Positions 10,853 to 23,891 of a stretch of DNA of 64,000 nt are shown one piece after another. Every line of letters begins with the position of its first letter. The first letter of the stretch is position 1. The DNA is from Silene conica (lineage: Eukaryota; Streptophyta; Magnoliopsida; Caryophyllales; Caryophyllaceae). The notes beneath the pieces were generated by a model. That model was not told where the DNA came from. It saw only the letters and a list, made by a program, of their open reading frames with translations, and did no database searches. The translations under genes and the position numbers were made by a program. Location: contig CM055316.2 of the NCBI GenBank assembly GCA_029255685.2, forward strand, positions 68,587,237-68,651,236, read 5' to 3'.

Positions 10853-11874
10853 CAGAGAGCCTGTAACGATTTTCGCCATTTTTCAGAATTTCCTATACTT
10901 CATAAATCGACTCCAAAACTCGAACAACACTACAATTGATGTTTACCCAACAACATAAAACATTCAATACTACTATTCTACCAGCAAACAAGTCCCATAA
11001 CAATCCTCAAATGATTATATCGAGTATCCGTCGCAAAATGAGAAAAACTGAAAATATACTTAAGAACATATAACAACCAATTTAAGCATGAATTCTTCAC
11101 AACAACATCATCCTAAACATGTTACTAAGTCCTTTGATCAATATATATCAACAAAAACAGAAACCAACACAAGAATCACAACAAGAGTGCTAATATACAC
11201 ATAAAGGCCGAGTTTCTCATTATCGTCACCTCTCAAGCTAATCCGGCTAAAGATCTTCCTCAACAATGTAGCTATCGACCTCTGGATCGTCTAGACCAAC
11301 ACCTACAAACATAGAAAACGGATTTTAAGTACATTAAACGGATTTTAAGGAAAACAGCCTCTTTTTCAAGTTTAAGGATTTGCAAAAAGAAAGTGATAGA
11401 TGGCTTGGAAATCGAATGAGGATTCCGAAAATGTTATTGTTACCTCAAATCGATGAACGGATGATGAAGAATTTCTCAAAAGAGGATGAATAAAATGGAG
11501 GTTTGGTGAAAAAGTGTTTTACAGTGGAAATGTTGAAGGAGATGCAATTGTGTCGACAAAGAGGGTTTATGGGGGTTTTATGGACTGTCCTTTTCGAGTC
11601 AATTAAGTGGGTCGGACATTTGAACGGGTTTTTAAGATACGAGTTTAAGTTTACCAAGTTTGTATTCGTCTTAAGGACTTGAGGTTCTTAAGACGGATCT
11701 TACTTTTAAATTAAAATCTTCCGTATTAAATTATTAAATTATTATTTTATTACGTAAAATAATTAAAAACGCTTAAATTAGATTTTACGAAAATACGGGC
11801 TGTTACAATCACCCCAACTTCAAAAAGTTTCGTCCTCGAAACTCGAACGAAGATAACTTCTAACTAACTATACC

Positions 11875-14800
11875 TCACTCGAAAAGAGAGGGATGCGCGA
11901 TACGCATCGATGCTTCAGTCTCCCATGTTTGCTCTTCGACATCACCGCAACGCCACAAGATCTTCACCAACGGCACCACCTTGCTCCTAAGCTTCCTATC
12001 CTGACGGTCAAGGATCTTCACGGGACGCTCCTCAAAAGCAAGACTCGGCTCCAAGTTCTCGATCTCTCTAGGCAAAACATGACTCGGATCACTAACATAC
12101 TTACGGAGCTGGGAAACATGGAAAACGCTATGAACCTTGCCCAAACTAGGAGGCAAGTCCAATCGATATGCAACAGCACCAATCCTCTTCACGATCTCAA
12201 ATGGCCCAATATACTTACGGCTCAACTTGCCCTTAACGCCAAACCTTTTGACGCCCTTCATCGGAGAAACTCTCAGGAAGACTCTGTCACCCACCTCGAA
12301 CTCAAGAGGTCTACGGCGAACATCAGCATAGGATTTCTGCCGATCCTGTGCGGCTTTCATCCTACCTCGAATGAGCTGAACCTGGTCGATAGTAACAGCT
12401 AACTAATCCGGTCCTAGGTCGCGAACGTCACTAGCCTGGTCCCAACAAATCGGACTGCGGCACTTCCTAACATATAAAGCCTCGTACGGAGCCATGCCGA
12501 TAGATGAATGGAAACTGTTGTTGTAGGAAAACTCAACTAACGGAAGGCACTGCTCCCAAGAACTCTGAAAATCAAGCGCACAAGCTCGGAGCAAGTCCTC
12601 AAGTGTCTGGATCGTCCGCTCGGACTGACCATCGGTCGCAGCATGAAATGCGGTACTCATGAGCAATCGGCTACCCATAGCCTCCTGTAACGCCTCCCAA
12701 AATCTGGAACAAAACCTCGGGTCACGATCAGAAACTATCTCCCTCGGAACACCATGATAACGGACTATCTCGGAAATGTAAGCCCTGGCTAAACGGTCCA
12801 TGTCCCAAGTCTCTCTGATAGGCACAAATCTGGCACACTTAGTTAACCTATCCACAATAACCCAAATCGCATCCTTGCCTCCAACGGTCTTAGGCAATGC
12901 CGTCACGAAGTCCATCGCTATACACTCCCACTTCCACTGAGGGACGGGAAGTGGCTGTAGCAAACCACCGGGCCTCCTATGCTCTATCTTGACTTGTTGG
13001 CAAGTCAAGCACCTACTAACATAATCCATGATGTCTCTCTTCATCCCGGGCCACCAAAATATAAGTCCCAAATCCTTGTGCATCTTCCCTCTACCCGGAT
13101 GAACGGAATACGGTGACAAGTGAGCCTCATCAAGGATCCTCTTCCTCAAATCTGGCACATCAGGGACATACATCCTACCACGGAACCTAAGGAAACCATC
13201 GGCATCAATCACTAAGTCAGGTGCAACACCACTCGAAATCTTAGCCTCGAACTTCTTGAAATCAGCATCTGAAGGTAAACTCTGGCGAATCTCCCAATAT
13301 AAGGTCGGCTCAGCAGTCATAGCAGATAACCAGTCAAAACCACTACCTACCATCTCGATCCTCAGCTTCCGGAACTCGGAACATAACTCATCAGGTAACA
13401 CTCGAATGACACTCAACGAGTGAGAAGTCTTGCGGCTCAGCGCATCAGCAACTACATTGGCTTTACCCTCGTGATATAACAACTCGATGTCGTAGTCCTT
13501 AACCAACTCAAGCCAACGTCTCTGTCGCATATTCAGATCCTTCTGGGTGAAAATATACTTTAAGCTCTTATGATCCGTGAAAATGCGGCAATGGGATCCA
13601 ATCAGATAATGACGCCACATCTTCAGGGCGTGAACAACGGCAGCCAACTCGAGGTCATGGGTCGGATAGTTCACCTCGTGAACTCTCAGCTGTCGGGACG
13701 AGTAAGCGATCACCCTACCACTCTGCATCAGCACACATCCCAGTCCTAACATCGACGCATCACAGTAAACGTCAAAGTCAACCCCAATCTCCGGTAACGC
13801 GAGCACGGGCGCAGAAGTCAACCTGGTCTTCAGCTCCTGGAAGGAACTCTCACACTTGTCGGTCCACACAAATTTGGCTTCCTTCTTCAGTAACTGGGTC
13901 ATCGGGCGAGCCAATCTCGAAAAATCCTCCACGAAACGACGGTAGTAGCCTGCCAAACCCAAAAAGCTACGGATCTCTCCTACATCCTTGGGACTCTCCC
14001 AATCAACCACAGCCTCTATCTTCGCGGGATCTACCATCACACCCTCGCTGGATATCACATGTCCTAAAAAGGCAACTTTCGAGAGCCAAAATTCACACTT
14101 CGAAAACTTTGCGAACCATTTCTGTCTGCGCAGAATCCCTAGAATCACACGGAGATGCTCAGCATGCTCCTCATCGGTCTTCGAGTATATCAAGATGTCA
14201 TCAATTAAAACCACTACACACGTATCAAGGAACTCACTGAAGGTGCGGTTCATCTGGTCCATGAAAATAGCTGGGGCATTGGTCAACCCAAACGGCATCA
14301 CTACGAACTCAAAATGCCCATAACGAGTACGAAAGGCGGTCTTTGGAATATCGGACTCTCTCACTGGGATCTGATGGTAACCTGAACGGAGATCGATCTT
14401 AGAAAACCTAGATGCACCTCTCAACTGATCGAACAAATCATCAATTCTCGGCAAAGGATAACGGTTCTTCACAGTCACTCTGTTCAACTCTCGATAATCA
14501 ATGCAAAGTCTCATAGAACCATCCTTCTTTCTCACAAAAAGAACTGGAGCACCCCACGGAGAAGCGCTCGGTCTGATAAACCCTTTCTCAATCATCTCTT
14601 CAAGTTGCTGTTTAAGCTCTTTCAATTCTGGAGGGGCCATGCGGTAAGGAGCCTTAGAAATCGGTCCTGTACCCGGAACTAACTCAATGGTGAACTCAAC
14701 GTCTCTCTCTGGTGGAATCCCTGGCAAGTCATCTGGGAACACATCGGGAAACTCTCGAACGATAGCAACATCTTCCAACTTCGGCAATGACGGTTTCGCA

Positions 14801-15374
14801 GCTGTGACAGCACACAGGAAGGCTTGGCAACCCTTCCTAAGAAGATATGATGCTTTCATCGAGGAAATGACACGGATACCCTGTTTCGGACGAGTTCCCC
14901 TATAGGAAACACGAACCCCCGTAGGACTCCTCAAACAGATCTTCTGGTCGCGACACTCAAAACGGGCGTGATATCGCGCTAACCAGTCCATACCGAGGAT
15001 GATATCGAACTCCTCGAGAGGAAACCTCAGCAAGTCCGCTGGAAAAGTGGCTTGACCAATAATAATCGGAACATTCCTATGGGACGATGAGCAGGCAAAC
15101 ACGTCTCCGGAAGGTAAGGAAATGGAAGTCTCCTCAACCAACGAAGACTCAAGAGCTAACCGGTCTGCGAACTGAGTCGATATAAATGAAAGAGAAGCTC
15201 CAGTGTCGAACAAAATAAGGCACTCAGCGCCAAGTACAGAAAATATACCCGCTACGATATCCGGATGAGCCTCAGCCTCGGCCCTAGTCATCACAAAGAT
15301 CTTCCCTTTCGGCTTCCCTCCTCTGGTAGCTACAGCAGCAGTGGCAGCCTTGCCCAATGCGGTGTTTCTCTCAG
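11875..15374 (-). pseudogene. Family A pol (PR-RT-RH-INT-chromodomain), unit 1
   Basis: A single frame from the zinc knuckles down to 11875, broken once by TAG at 12403-12405. Domains in order: protease with [14 protein letters not shown]; reverse transcriptase with [16 protein letters not shown] and active site [11 protein letters not shown] (Leu where Phe or Tyr is usual before Asp-Asp); RNase H with DVYCDAS and FTDHKSL; integrase with an H-H-C-C region (CLTCQQVK), then D (MDF), D (VSDRDPRF) and E ([12 protein letters not shown]). After the stop come the integrase C-terminus (KLSRKYIGPFEIV) and a chromodomain-like end (ILWRCGDVEEQTWE). These proteins copy element RNA into DNA and insert it. 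The stop removes the C-terminus, and the same stop is in unit 2. Confidence 0.9.
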
Positions 15375-16310
15375 GACACTCAAAGGATCTATGCCCAAGT
15401 CCGTTGCATGTAAAGCACTTGAAAGCATTCTTGAAACAGTCGAACCCTGGGTGAGGTGGTTTACCACAACGGTGGCAAACGCTAGCAGCTGTGTCGGTGT
15501 GAACAATGGTCCTGGGAATCGGAGCGGTGAACCTCTCGAATCGCTTCTTCTGGGAGAAGGCGAAGAAGCAGTAGGAACGAAAGGTCTCTTCCCCTGGTAC
15601 ACAGACCTCTGGTGAGAAGTGAAACTGGAAGTAGCGGCTCGAGTCTCAGCGTCAATGGCTCGAATGGAACTCTCGGCCCAAATAGCATCGTCGTACACCT
15701 CGACAAAAGAGGTCGAGTCACGACGGACCATGCTCTCTATGCGCGGCCCTAGCTTCCCTCGGTAGAAATACACTCTCTCAGCCTCATCACGAACAAATCT
15801 CGATGCAAAGTGAGCTAACTGGTTGAATCGGTCAGTGAACTCCTGAACGGACATCTTGCCTTGTTTCAAATCCATAAATTCCTTCAACCTCTGCGATCTC
15901 AACTCCTTGGGGTAAAATCTCGCCTCGAGTCTGTCTTTGAAAGCTTCCCAATCGAACATCGGGTCAAGAATGGCAGTAGGTCTAGCCAACGCCCACTAAC
16001 GGTCAGCCTCCAAAGTCAGGAAGTGAGCGGCTAAACGCACCCTATCCTCCCTAACGACTGAGTACAGTGTGAAGCTCTTCTCCATTTCTCTGAACCACTC
16101 AGTGAGGGCTACTGGGTCAGCCTCACCTCCGTAGGTCTTTGCATGGCTTCTGGACATCTGAGAGGCAATCCAGGAAAAGCTACCCGGACGATTAGCTTCG
16201 CCGCCTGGCGGTGGAGGAGGTGGAACATTCCCCGCTTGCTGTCTCTGAGTCTCAAGCAAGTGATGAATCGCTTGCAACATAATGTTATCAGCAGCCGTAG
16301 GTCTCACCAT
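15375..16310 (-). pseudogene. Family A gag, unit 1
   Basis: The start MVRPTAADNIML at 16310 follows the primer site by about 150 bp. The gag core includes WFREMEKSF, then an in-frame TAG at 15996-15998, then FKDRLEARFYP and FMDLKQGKMSVQEF. The frame shifts by one near 15550-15600, after which two CCHC knuckles, [14 protein letters not shown] and [14 protein letters not shown], are read in the pol frame (15375-15480). Gag normally forms the particle and binds RNA. Both lesions are also in unit 2, so the parent was already dead before the array formed. Confidence 0.87.
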
Positions 16311-16475
16311 CCTTCAAAAGAGAAAACAGATGTTAACTTAACATTCAGCATTCACAAATAGGCTACAAAATAAATCCTTAGGTCTACCCATCTCTCATTC
16401 ATTATTTGTTATTTGGTCAAGTTAAGGTTGGGGGTCACATGAGTGCGTCGGGAGCAATAATGCTCTGATACCAAC

Positions 16476-19388
16476 TGTAAAACCCCTCGCGAAAGCGGAA
16501 ATATAAACACATAAAAGTACCAAAAATGCAGCGGAATTAAAACTTTTTAGCAAACTAAACTAACATGCGAGAAGCTTTAAACTGAAACAGGAAACAGAAC
16601 TGATATAGATAACAATAGATAAGTAGCAGTTCTAAGTATCAAAACAAACGTAAATACAAAGCCTGGGATGGTACATCCCTACAGGCACCAAAACAAAGTA
16701 TCAAAACTACGAGTCCAGCTAAACGATATAAGGGTAAGTCAAGATGATAGGATCATCGCTCGCTAGCTCTCGTGAACCCCTGCTCCAACCAGCATGTACC
16801 TACATACATGAAAACATGTACGCCACAATCAGTGGGGAGTGACTAGAGTTCTCCTAGCCACCTTTTGTGACAACACGAAACAGGTAAAACAATACAAAAT
16901 ACTCCAACATATATAAACATGTGAAGCATAAGCATCTCATCAACTGATATCATACTATCATGCGATTACATGCACGGCTCTCAACCAACTTCATAAACCG
17001 TAGGAAGGAGAGTCGGTTTCCCTACTGGTTGCCCAGTCGGGGGGTCTTTCAATCCAACTATTTATGAAACCGAACAAGAGTCACCCTATGCCTTGGATGA
17101 TCAAACCACAACTCAAATGAACAATCACTAAGTCATCATTATCAAAACCATCTCTGATACAAACCAACTCAAGGTAAGAAGACAACATCAGCAAGTAAAG
17201 GTTCAGCGGTCAACTTAAGACATAACCTATACCAAAATCATTCAGCAAGTGTAAAGGTTCAGCGGTCAACTTAAGACATAACCTAAACACCAAAGCAATC
17301 AGCAAGCAAGGACTCAGAGGCCAACTTAAGGCATAGACCCGCCAATCAGCAAGATACTAGACTCAGCGGCCAACTTAAGGCATAGACTAGCATCCAAAAG
17401 CAAAGGACTCAGAGGCCAACTTAAGGCATGTCCCTTCACCACATCACAAGGTACTAAACTCAGAGGCCAACTTAAGGCATGTCCTAGCACCAAACAACCG
17501 CACTCCGGGCAACGTGCCAATACCTTAGCTACCCCGTTGTGCAGCTGCTCTACTCGTCAGACTCAGAGGCCAACTTAAGGCATGTTCCAACGCGATCACA
17601 ATCAAACATGTCTGGGCTCAGAGGCCAACTTAAGGCATATCCCAGACACGACAAACATACACATATAGGGCTCAGAGGCCAACTTAAGGCATATCCCCAT
17701 ATATGGTCAAACAACTCACGTATTAAGTTCAGAGGCCAACTTAAGGCATAACTTAATACGCATCAATACAATATCAATCAAAGTCTAAGAACTCATCTAG
17801 TTCTACTTCTTAATCCTCTAATCAACACTTAATTGATCCCGGGAACTAAGACGAGGGAGAGCCGGTCTCCCTTCCGGTTGCCCGGCCGGGGGGTCTCTAT
17901 CCTCACTCCATTCCCGAACCCAATATAGTGTCGCCCGTCCTCCGGGGACCTCAAACATATATCACGGGTATACAAAACGAGTTTCAATCAAAACCGATCA
18001 ACCGTTTAAAAGTTACGATCGAAAAACAATAAAAAGCCTTCAGGGGTCCCCAGCCGGTCGGCAGGCAGCCGGTCGGCCGGCTGGTGACCTCTCAGCCTCC
18101 TTCTTTCTTTAAAACCGGGAACACAAAAGGGGGTTCCCAGCCGGTCGGCAGGCAGTCGGTCGGCCGGCTGGGAAGACCTTCCCTATGCCTTAACAAAATA
18201 CGCAAACCAACCCACAAACACTCCCAGCCGGCTGGCAGGCGGCCGGTCTACCGGCTGGGCTCCCCTTCTACTTAGGTTCTTCGCAAAGTAACAACATATG
18301 AAGAGACCACCAGCCGGTCGGCAGGCAGCCGGTCGGCCGGCTGGCAATCCTAAGGCCAAAACTTCGACAAAATACGAAAACACTCAAGATGCGCTCACAG
18401 CCGGTCGACCGGCGGCCGGTCGGTCGACCGGCTCAGAGAGCCTGTAACGATTTTCGCCATTTTTCAGAATTTCCTATACTTCATAAATCGACTCCAAAAC
18501 TCGAACAACACTACAATTGATGTTCACCCAACAACATAAAACATTCAATACTACTATTCTACCAGCAAACAAGTCCCATAACAATCCTCAAATGATTATA
18601 TCGAGTATCCGTCGCAAAATGAGAAAAACTGAAAATATACTTAAGAACATATAACAACCAATTTAAGCATGAATTCTTCACAACAACATCATCCTAAACA
18701 TGTTACTAAGTCCTTTGATCAATATATATCAACAAAAACAGAAACCAACACAAGAATCACAACAAGAGTGCTAATATACACATAAAGGCCGAGTTTCTCA
18801 TTATCGTCACCTCTCAAGCTAATCCGGCTAAAGATCTTCCTCAACAATGTAGCTATCGACCTCTGGATCGTCTAGACCAACACCTACAAACATAGAAAAC
18901 GGATTTTAAGTACATTAAACGGATTTTAAGGAAAACAGCCTCTTTTTCAAGTTTAAGGATTTGCAAAAAGAAAGTGATAGATGGCTTGGAAATCGAATGA
19001 GGATTCCGAAAATGTTATTGTTACCTCAAATCGATGAACGGATGATGAAGAATTTCTCAAAAGAGGATGAATAAAATGGAGGTTTGGTGAAAAAGTGTTT
19101 TACAGTGGAAATGTTGAAGGAGATGCAATTGTGTCGACAAAGAGGGTTTATGGGGGTTTTATGGACTGTCCTTTTCGAGTCAATTAAGTGGGTCGGACAT
19201 TTGAACGGGTTTTTAAGATACGAGTTTAAGTTTACCAAGTTTGTATTCGTCTTAAGGACTTGAGGTTCTTAAGACGGATCTTACTTTTAAATTAAAATCT
19301 TCCGTATTAAATTATTAAATTATTATTTTATTACGTAAAATAATTAAAAACGCTTAAATTAGATTTTACGAAAATACGGGCTGTTACA
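16476..19388 (-). repeat. Family A LTR, copy 2 (shared by both units)
   Basis: 2913 bp, serving as an LTR for the units on both sides. Hairpin array at about 17191-17761; GC palindromes at about 18050-18433. A private change turns one GCAGCCGG into GCAGTCGG near 18153. Confidence 0.92.
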
Positions 19389-19455
19389 ATCACCCCAACT
19401 TCAAAAAGTTTCGTCCTCGAAACTCGAACGAAGATAACTTCTAACTAACTATACC

Positions 19456-22400
19456 TCACTCGAAAAGAGAGGGATGCGCGATACGCATCGATGCTTCAGT
19501 CTCCCATGTTTGCTCTTCGACATCACCGCAACGCCACAAGATCTTCACCAACGGCACCACCTTGCTCCTAAGCTTCCTATCCTGACGGTCAAGGATCTTC
19601 ACGGGACGCTCCTCAAAAGCAAGACTCGGCTCCAAGTTCTCGATCTCTCTAGGCAAAACATGACTCGGATCACTAACATACTTACGGAGCTGGGAAACAT
19701 GGAAAACGCTATGAACCTTGCCCAAACTAGGAGGCAAGTCCAATCGATATGCAACAGCACCAATCCTCTTCACGATCTCAAATGGCCCAATATACTTACG
19801 GCTCAACTTGCCCTTAACGCCAAACCTTTTGACGCCCTTCATCGGAGAAACTCTCAGGAAGACTCTGTCACCCACCTCGAACTCAAGAGGTCTACGGCGA
19901 ACATCAGCATAGGATTTCTGCCGATCCTGTGCGGCTTTCATCCTACCTCGAATGAGCTGAACCTGGTCGATAGTAACAGCTAACTAATCCGGTCCTAGGT
20001 CGCGAACGTCACTAGCCTGGTCCCAACAAATCGGACTGCGGCACTTCCTAACATATAAAGCCTCGTACGGAGCCATGCCGATAGATGAATGGAAACTGTT
20101 GTTGTAGGAAAACTCAACTAACGGAAGGCACTGCTCCCAAGAACTCTGAAAATCAAGCGCACAAGCTCGGAGCAAGTCCTCAAGTGTCTGGATCGTCCGC
20201 TCGGACTGACCATCGGTCGCAGCATGAAATGCGGTACTCATGAGCAATCGGCTACCCATAGCCTCCTGTAACGCCTCCCAAAATCTGGAACAAAACCTCG
20301 GGTCACGATCAGAAACTATCTCCCTCGGAACACCATGATAACGGACTATCTCGGAAATGTAAGCCCTGGCTAAACGGTCCATGTCCCAAGTCTCTCTGAT
20401 AGGCACAAATCTGGCACACTTAGTTAACCTATCCACAATAACCCAAATCGCATCCTTGCCTCCAACGGTCTTAGGCAATGCCGTCACGAAGTCCATCGCT
20501 ATACACTCCCACTTCCACTGAGGGACGGGAAGTGGCTGTAGCAAACCACCGGGCCTCCTATGCTCTATCTTGACTTGTTGGCAAGTCAAGCACCTACTAA
20601 CATAATCCATGATGTCTCTCTTCATCCCGGGCCACCAAAATATAAGTCCCAAATCCTTGTGCATCTTCTCTCTACCCGGATGAACGGAATACGGTGACAA
20701 GTGAGCCTCATCAAGGATCCTCTTCCTCAAATCTGGCACATCAGGGACATACATCCTACCACGGAACCTAAGGAAACCATCGGCATCAATCACTAAGTCA
20801 GGTGCAACACCACTCGAAATCTTAGCCTCGAACTTCTTGAAATCAGCATCTGAAGGTAAACTCTGGCGAATCTCCCAATATAAGGTCGGCTCAGCAGTCA
20901 TAGCAGATAACCAGTCAAAACCACTACCTACCATCTCGATCCTCAGCTTCCGGAACTCGGAACATAACTCATCAGGTAACACTCGAATGACACTCAACGA
21001 GTGAGAAGTCTTGCGGCTCAGCGCATCAGCAACTACATTGGCTTTACCCTCGTGATATAACAACTCGATGTCGTAGTCCTTAACCAACTCAAGCCAACGT
21101 CTCTGTCGCATATTCAGATCCTTCTGGGTGAAAATATACTTTAAGCTCTTATGATCCGTGAAAATGCGGCAATGGGATCCAATCAGATAATGACGCCACA
21201 TCTTCAGGGCGTGAACAACGGCAGCCAACTCGAGGTCATGGGTCGGATAGTTCACCTCGTGAACTCTCAGCTGTCGGGACAAGTAAGCGATCACCCTACC
21301 ACTCTGCATCAGCACACATCCCAGTCCTAACATCGACGCATCACAGTAAACGTCAAAGTCAACCCCAATCTCCGGTAACGCGAGCACGGGCGCAGAAGTC
21401 AACCTGTTCTTCAGCTCCTGGAAGGAACTCTCACACTTGTCGGTCCACACAAATTTGGCTTCCTTCTTCAGTAACTGGGTCATCGGGCGAGCCAATCTCG
21501 AAAAATCCTCCACGAAACGACGGTAGTAGCCTGCCAAACCCAAAAAGCTACGGATCTCTCCTACATCCTTGGGACTCTCCCAATCAACCACAGCCTCTAT
21601 CTTCGCGGGATCTACCATCACACCCTCGCTGGATATCACATGTCCTAAAAAGGCAACTTTCGAGAGCCAAAATTCACACTTCGAAAACTTTGCGAACCAT
21701 TTCTGTCTGCGCAGAATCCCTAGAATCACACGGAGATGCTCAGCATGCTCCTCATCGGTCTTCGAGTATATCAAGATGTCATCAATTAAAACCACTACAC
21801 ACGTATCAAGGAACTCACTGAAGGTGCGGTTCATCTGGTCCATGAAAATAGCTGGGGCATTGGTCAACCCAAACGGCATCACTACGAACTCAAAATGCCC
21901 ATAACGAGTACGAAAGGCGGTCTTTGGAATATCGGACTCTCTCACTGGGATCTGATGGTAACCTGAACGGAGATCGATCTTAGAAAACCTAGATGCACCT
22001 CTCAACTGATCGAACAAATCATCAATTCTCGGCAAAGGATAACGGTTCTTCACAGTCACTCTGTTCAACTCTCGATAATCAATGCAAAGTCTCATAGAAC
22101 CATCCTTCTTTCTCACAAAAAGAACTGGAGCACCCCACGGAGAAGCGCTCGGTCTGATAAACCCTTTCTCAATCATCTCTTCAAGTTGCTGTTTAAGCTC
22201 TTTCAATTCTGGAGGGGCCATGCGGTAAGGAGCCTTAGAAATCGGTCCTGTACCCGGAACTAACTCAATGGTGAACTCAACGTCTCTCTCTGGTGGAATC
22301 CCTGGCAAGTCATCTGGGAACACATCGGGAAACTCTCGAACGATAGCAACATCTTCCAACTTCGGCAATGACGGTTTCGCAGCTGTGACAGCACACAGGA

Positions 22401-22955
22401 AGGCTTGGCAACCCTTCCTAAGAAGATATGATGCTTTCATCGAGGAAATGACACGGATACCCTGTTTCGGACGAGTTCCCCTATAGGAAACACGAACCCC
22501 CGTAGGACTCCTCAAACAGATCTTCTGGTCGCGACACTCAAAACGGGCGTGATATCGCGCTAACCAGTCCATACCGAGGATGATATCGAACTCCTCGAGA
22601 GGAAACCTCAGCAAGTCCGCTGGAAAAGTGGCTTGACCAATAATAATCGGAACATTCCTATGGGACGATGAGCAGGCAAACACGTCTCCGGAAGGTAAGG
22701 AAATGGAAGTCTCCTCAACCAACGAAGACTCAAGAGCTAACCGGTCTGCGAACTGAGTCGATATAAATGAAAGAGAAGCTCCAGTGTCGAACAAAATAAG
22801 GCACTCAGCGCCAAGTACAGAAAATATACCCGCTACGATATCCGGATGAGCCTCAGCCTCGGCCCTAGTCATCACAAAGATCTTCCCTTTCGGCTTCCCT
22901 CCTCTGGTAGCTACAGCAGCAGTGGCAGCCTTGCCCAATGCGGTGTTTCTCTCAG
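19456..22955 (-). pseudogene. Family A pol, unit 2
   Basis: Same domain order as unit 1: PR, RT, RNase H, INT, then chromodomain-like end after the shared in-frame TAG at 19984-19986. Amino-acid differences from unit 1 are few: Asn for Thr in the RT-RNase H connection (near 21407), Leu for Ser before the RNase H SRQ motif (near 21281), and Glu for Gly in the integrase HPGxxKM segment (near 20669). Catalytic motifs LIDD and D-D-E are kept. Not functional because of the shared stop and the gag lesions. Confidence 0.9.
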
Positions 22956-23891
22956 GACACTCAAAGGATCTATGCCCAAGTCCGTTGCATGTAAAGCACT
23001 TGAAAGCATTCTTGAAACAGTCGAACCCTGGGTGAGGTGGTTTACCACAACGGTGGCAAACGCTAGCAGCTGTGTCGGTGTGAACAATGGTCCTGGGAAT
23101 CGGAGCGGTGAACCTCTCGAATCGCTTCTTCTGGGAGAAGGCGAAGAAGCAGTAGGAACGAAAGGTCTCTTCCCCTGGTACACAGACCTCTGGTGAGAAG
23201 TGAAACTGGAAGTAGCGGCTCGAGTCTCAGCGTCAATGGCTCGAATGGAACTCTCGGCCCAAATAGCATCGTCGTACACCTCGACAAAAGAGGTCGAGTC
23301 ACGACGGACCATGCTCTCTATGCGCGGCCCTAGCTTCCCTCGGTAGAAATACACTCTCTCAGCCTCATCACGAACAAATCTCGATGCAAAGTGAGCTAAC
23401 TGGTTGAATCGGTCAGTGAACTCCTGAACGGACATCTTGCCTTGTTTCAAATCCATAAATTCCTTCAACCTCTGCGATCTCAACTCCTTGGGGTAAAATC
23501 TCGCCTCGAGTCTGTCTTTGAAAGCTTCCCAATCGAACATCGGGTCAAGAATGGCAGTAGGTCTAGCCAACGCCCACTAACGGTCAGCCTCCAAAGTCAG
23601 GAAGTGAGCGGCTAAACGCACCCTATCCTCCCTAACGACTGAGTACAGTGTGAAGCTCTTCTCCATTTCTCTGAACCACTCAGTGAGGGCTACTGGGTCA
23701 GCCTCACCTCCGTAGGTCTTTGCATGGCTTCTGGACATCTGAGAGGCAATCCAGGAAAAGCTACCCGGACGATTAGCTTCGCCGCCTGGCGGTGGAGGAG
23801 GTGGAACATTCCCCGCTTGCTGTCTCTGAGTCTCAAGCAAGTGATGAATCGCTTGCAACATAATGTTATCAGCAGCCGTAGGTCTCACCAT
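22956..23891 (-). pseudogene. Family A gag, unit 2
   Basis: Counterpart of the unit 1 gag, with the same in-frame TAG (23577-23579), the same one-base frameshift near 23131-23181 and the same pair of CCHC knuckles (22956-23061). No differences were noticed in the gag body. Confidence 0.87.

Larger units (their letters stand above)
8895..11807 (-). repeat. Family A LTR, copy 1
   Basis: 2913 bp, ends TGTAAAACC...CTGTTACA in plus orientation. It contains a hairpin array (9610-10180) and five GC-rich palindromes (10469-10852). It differs from copies 2 and 3 at a few sites, for example GCCCGACCTCCGGGGTCCTC versus GTCC...GGACC near 10350-10370. No coding content; short frames in it are read-through of the repeats. 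Confidence 0.92.

Noticed and set aside
11893..12402. Plus-strand 169-residue frame (and its copies at 19474 and 32064)
   Set aside because: Antisense shadow of the conserved pol C-terminus, which has clear integrase and chromodomain-like motifs on the minus strand.
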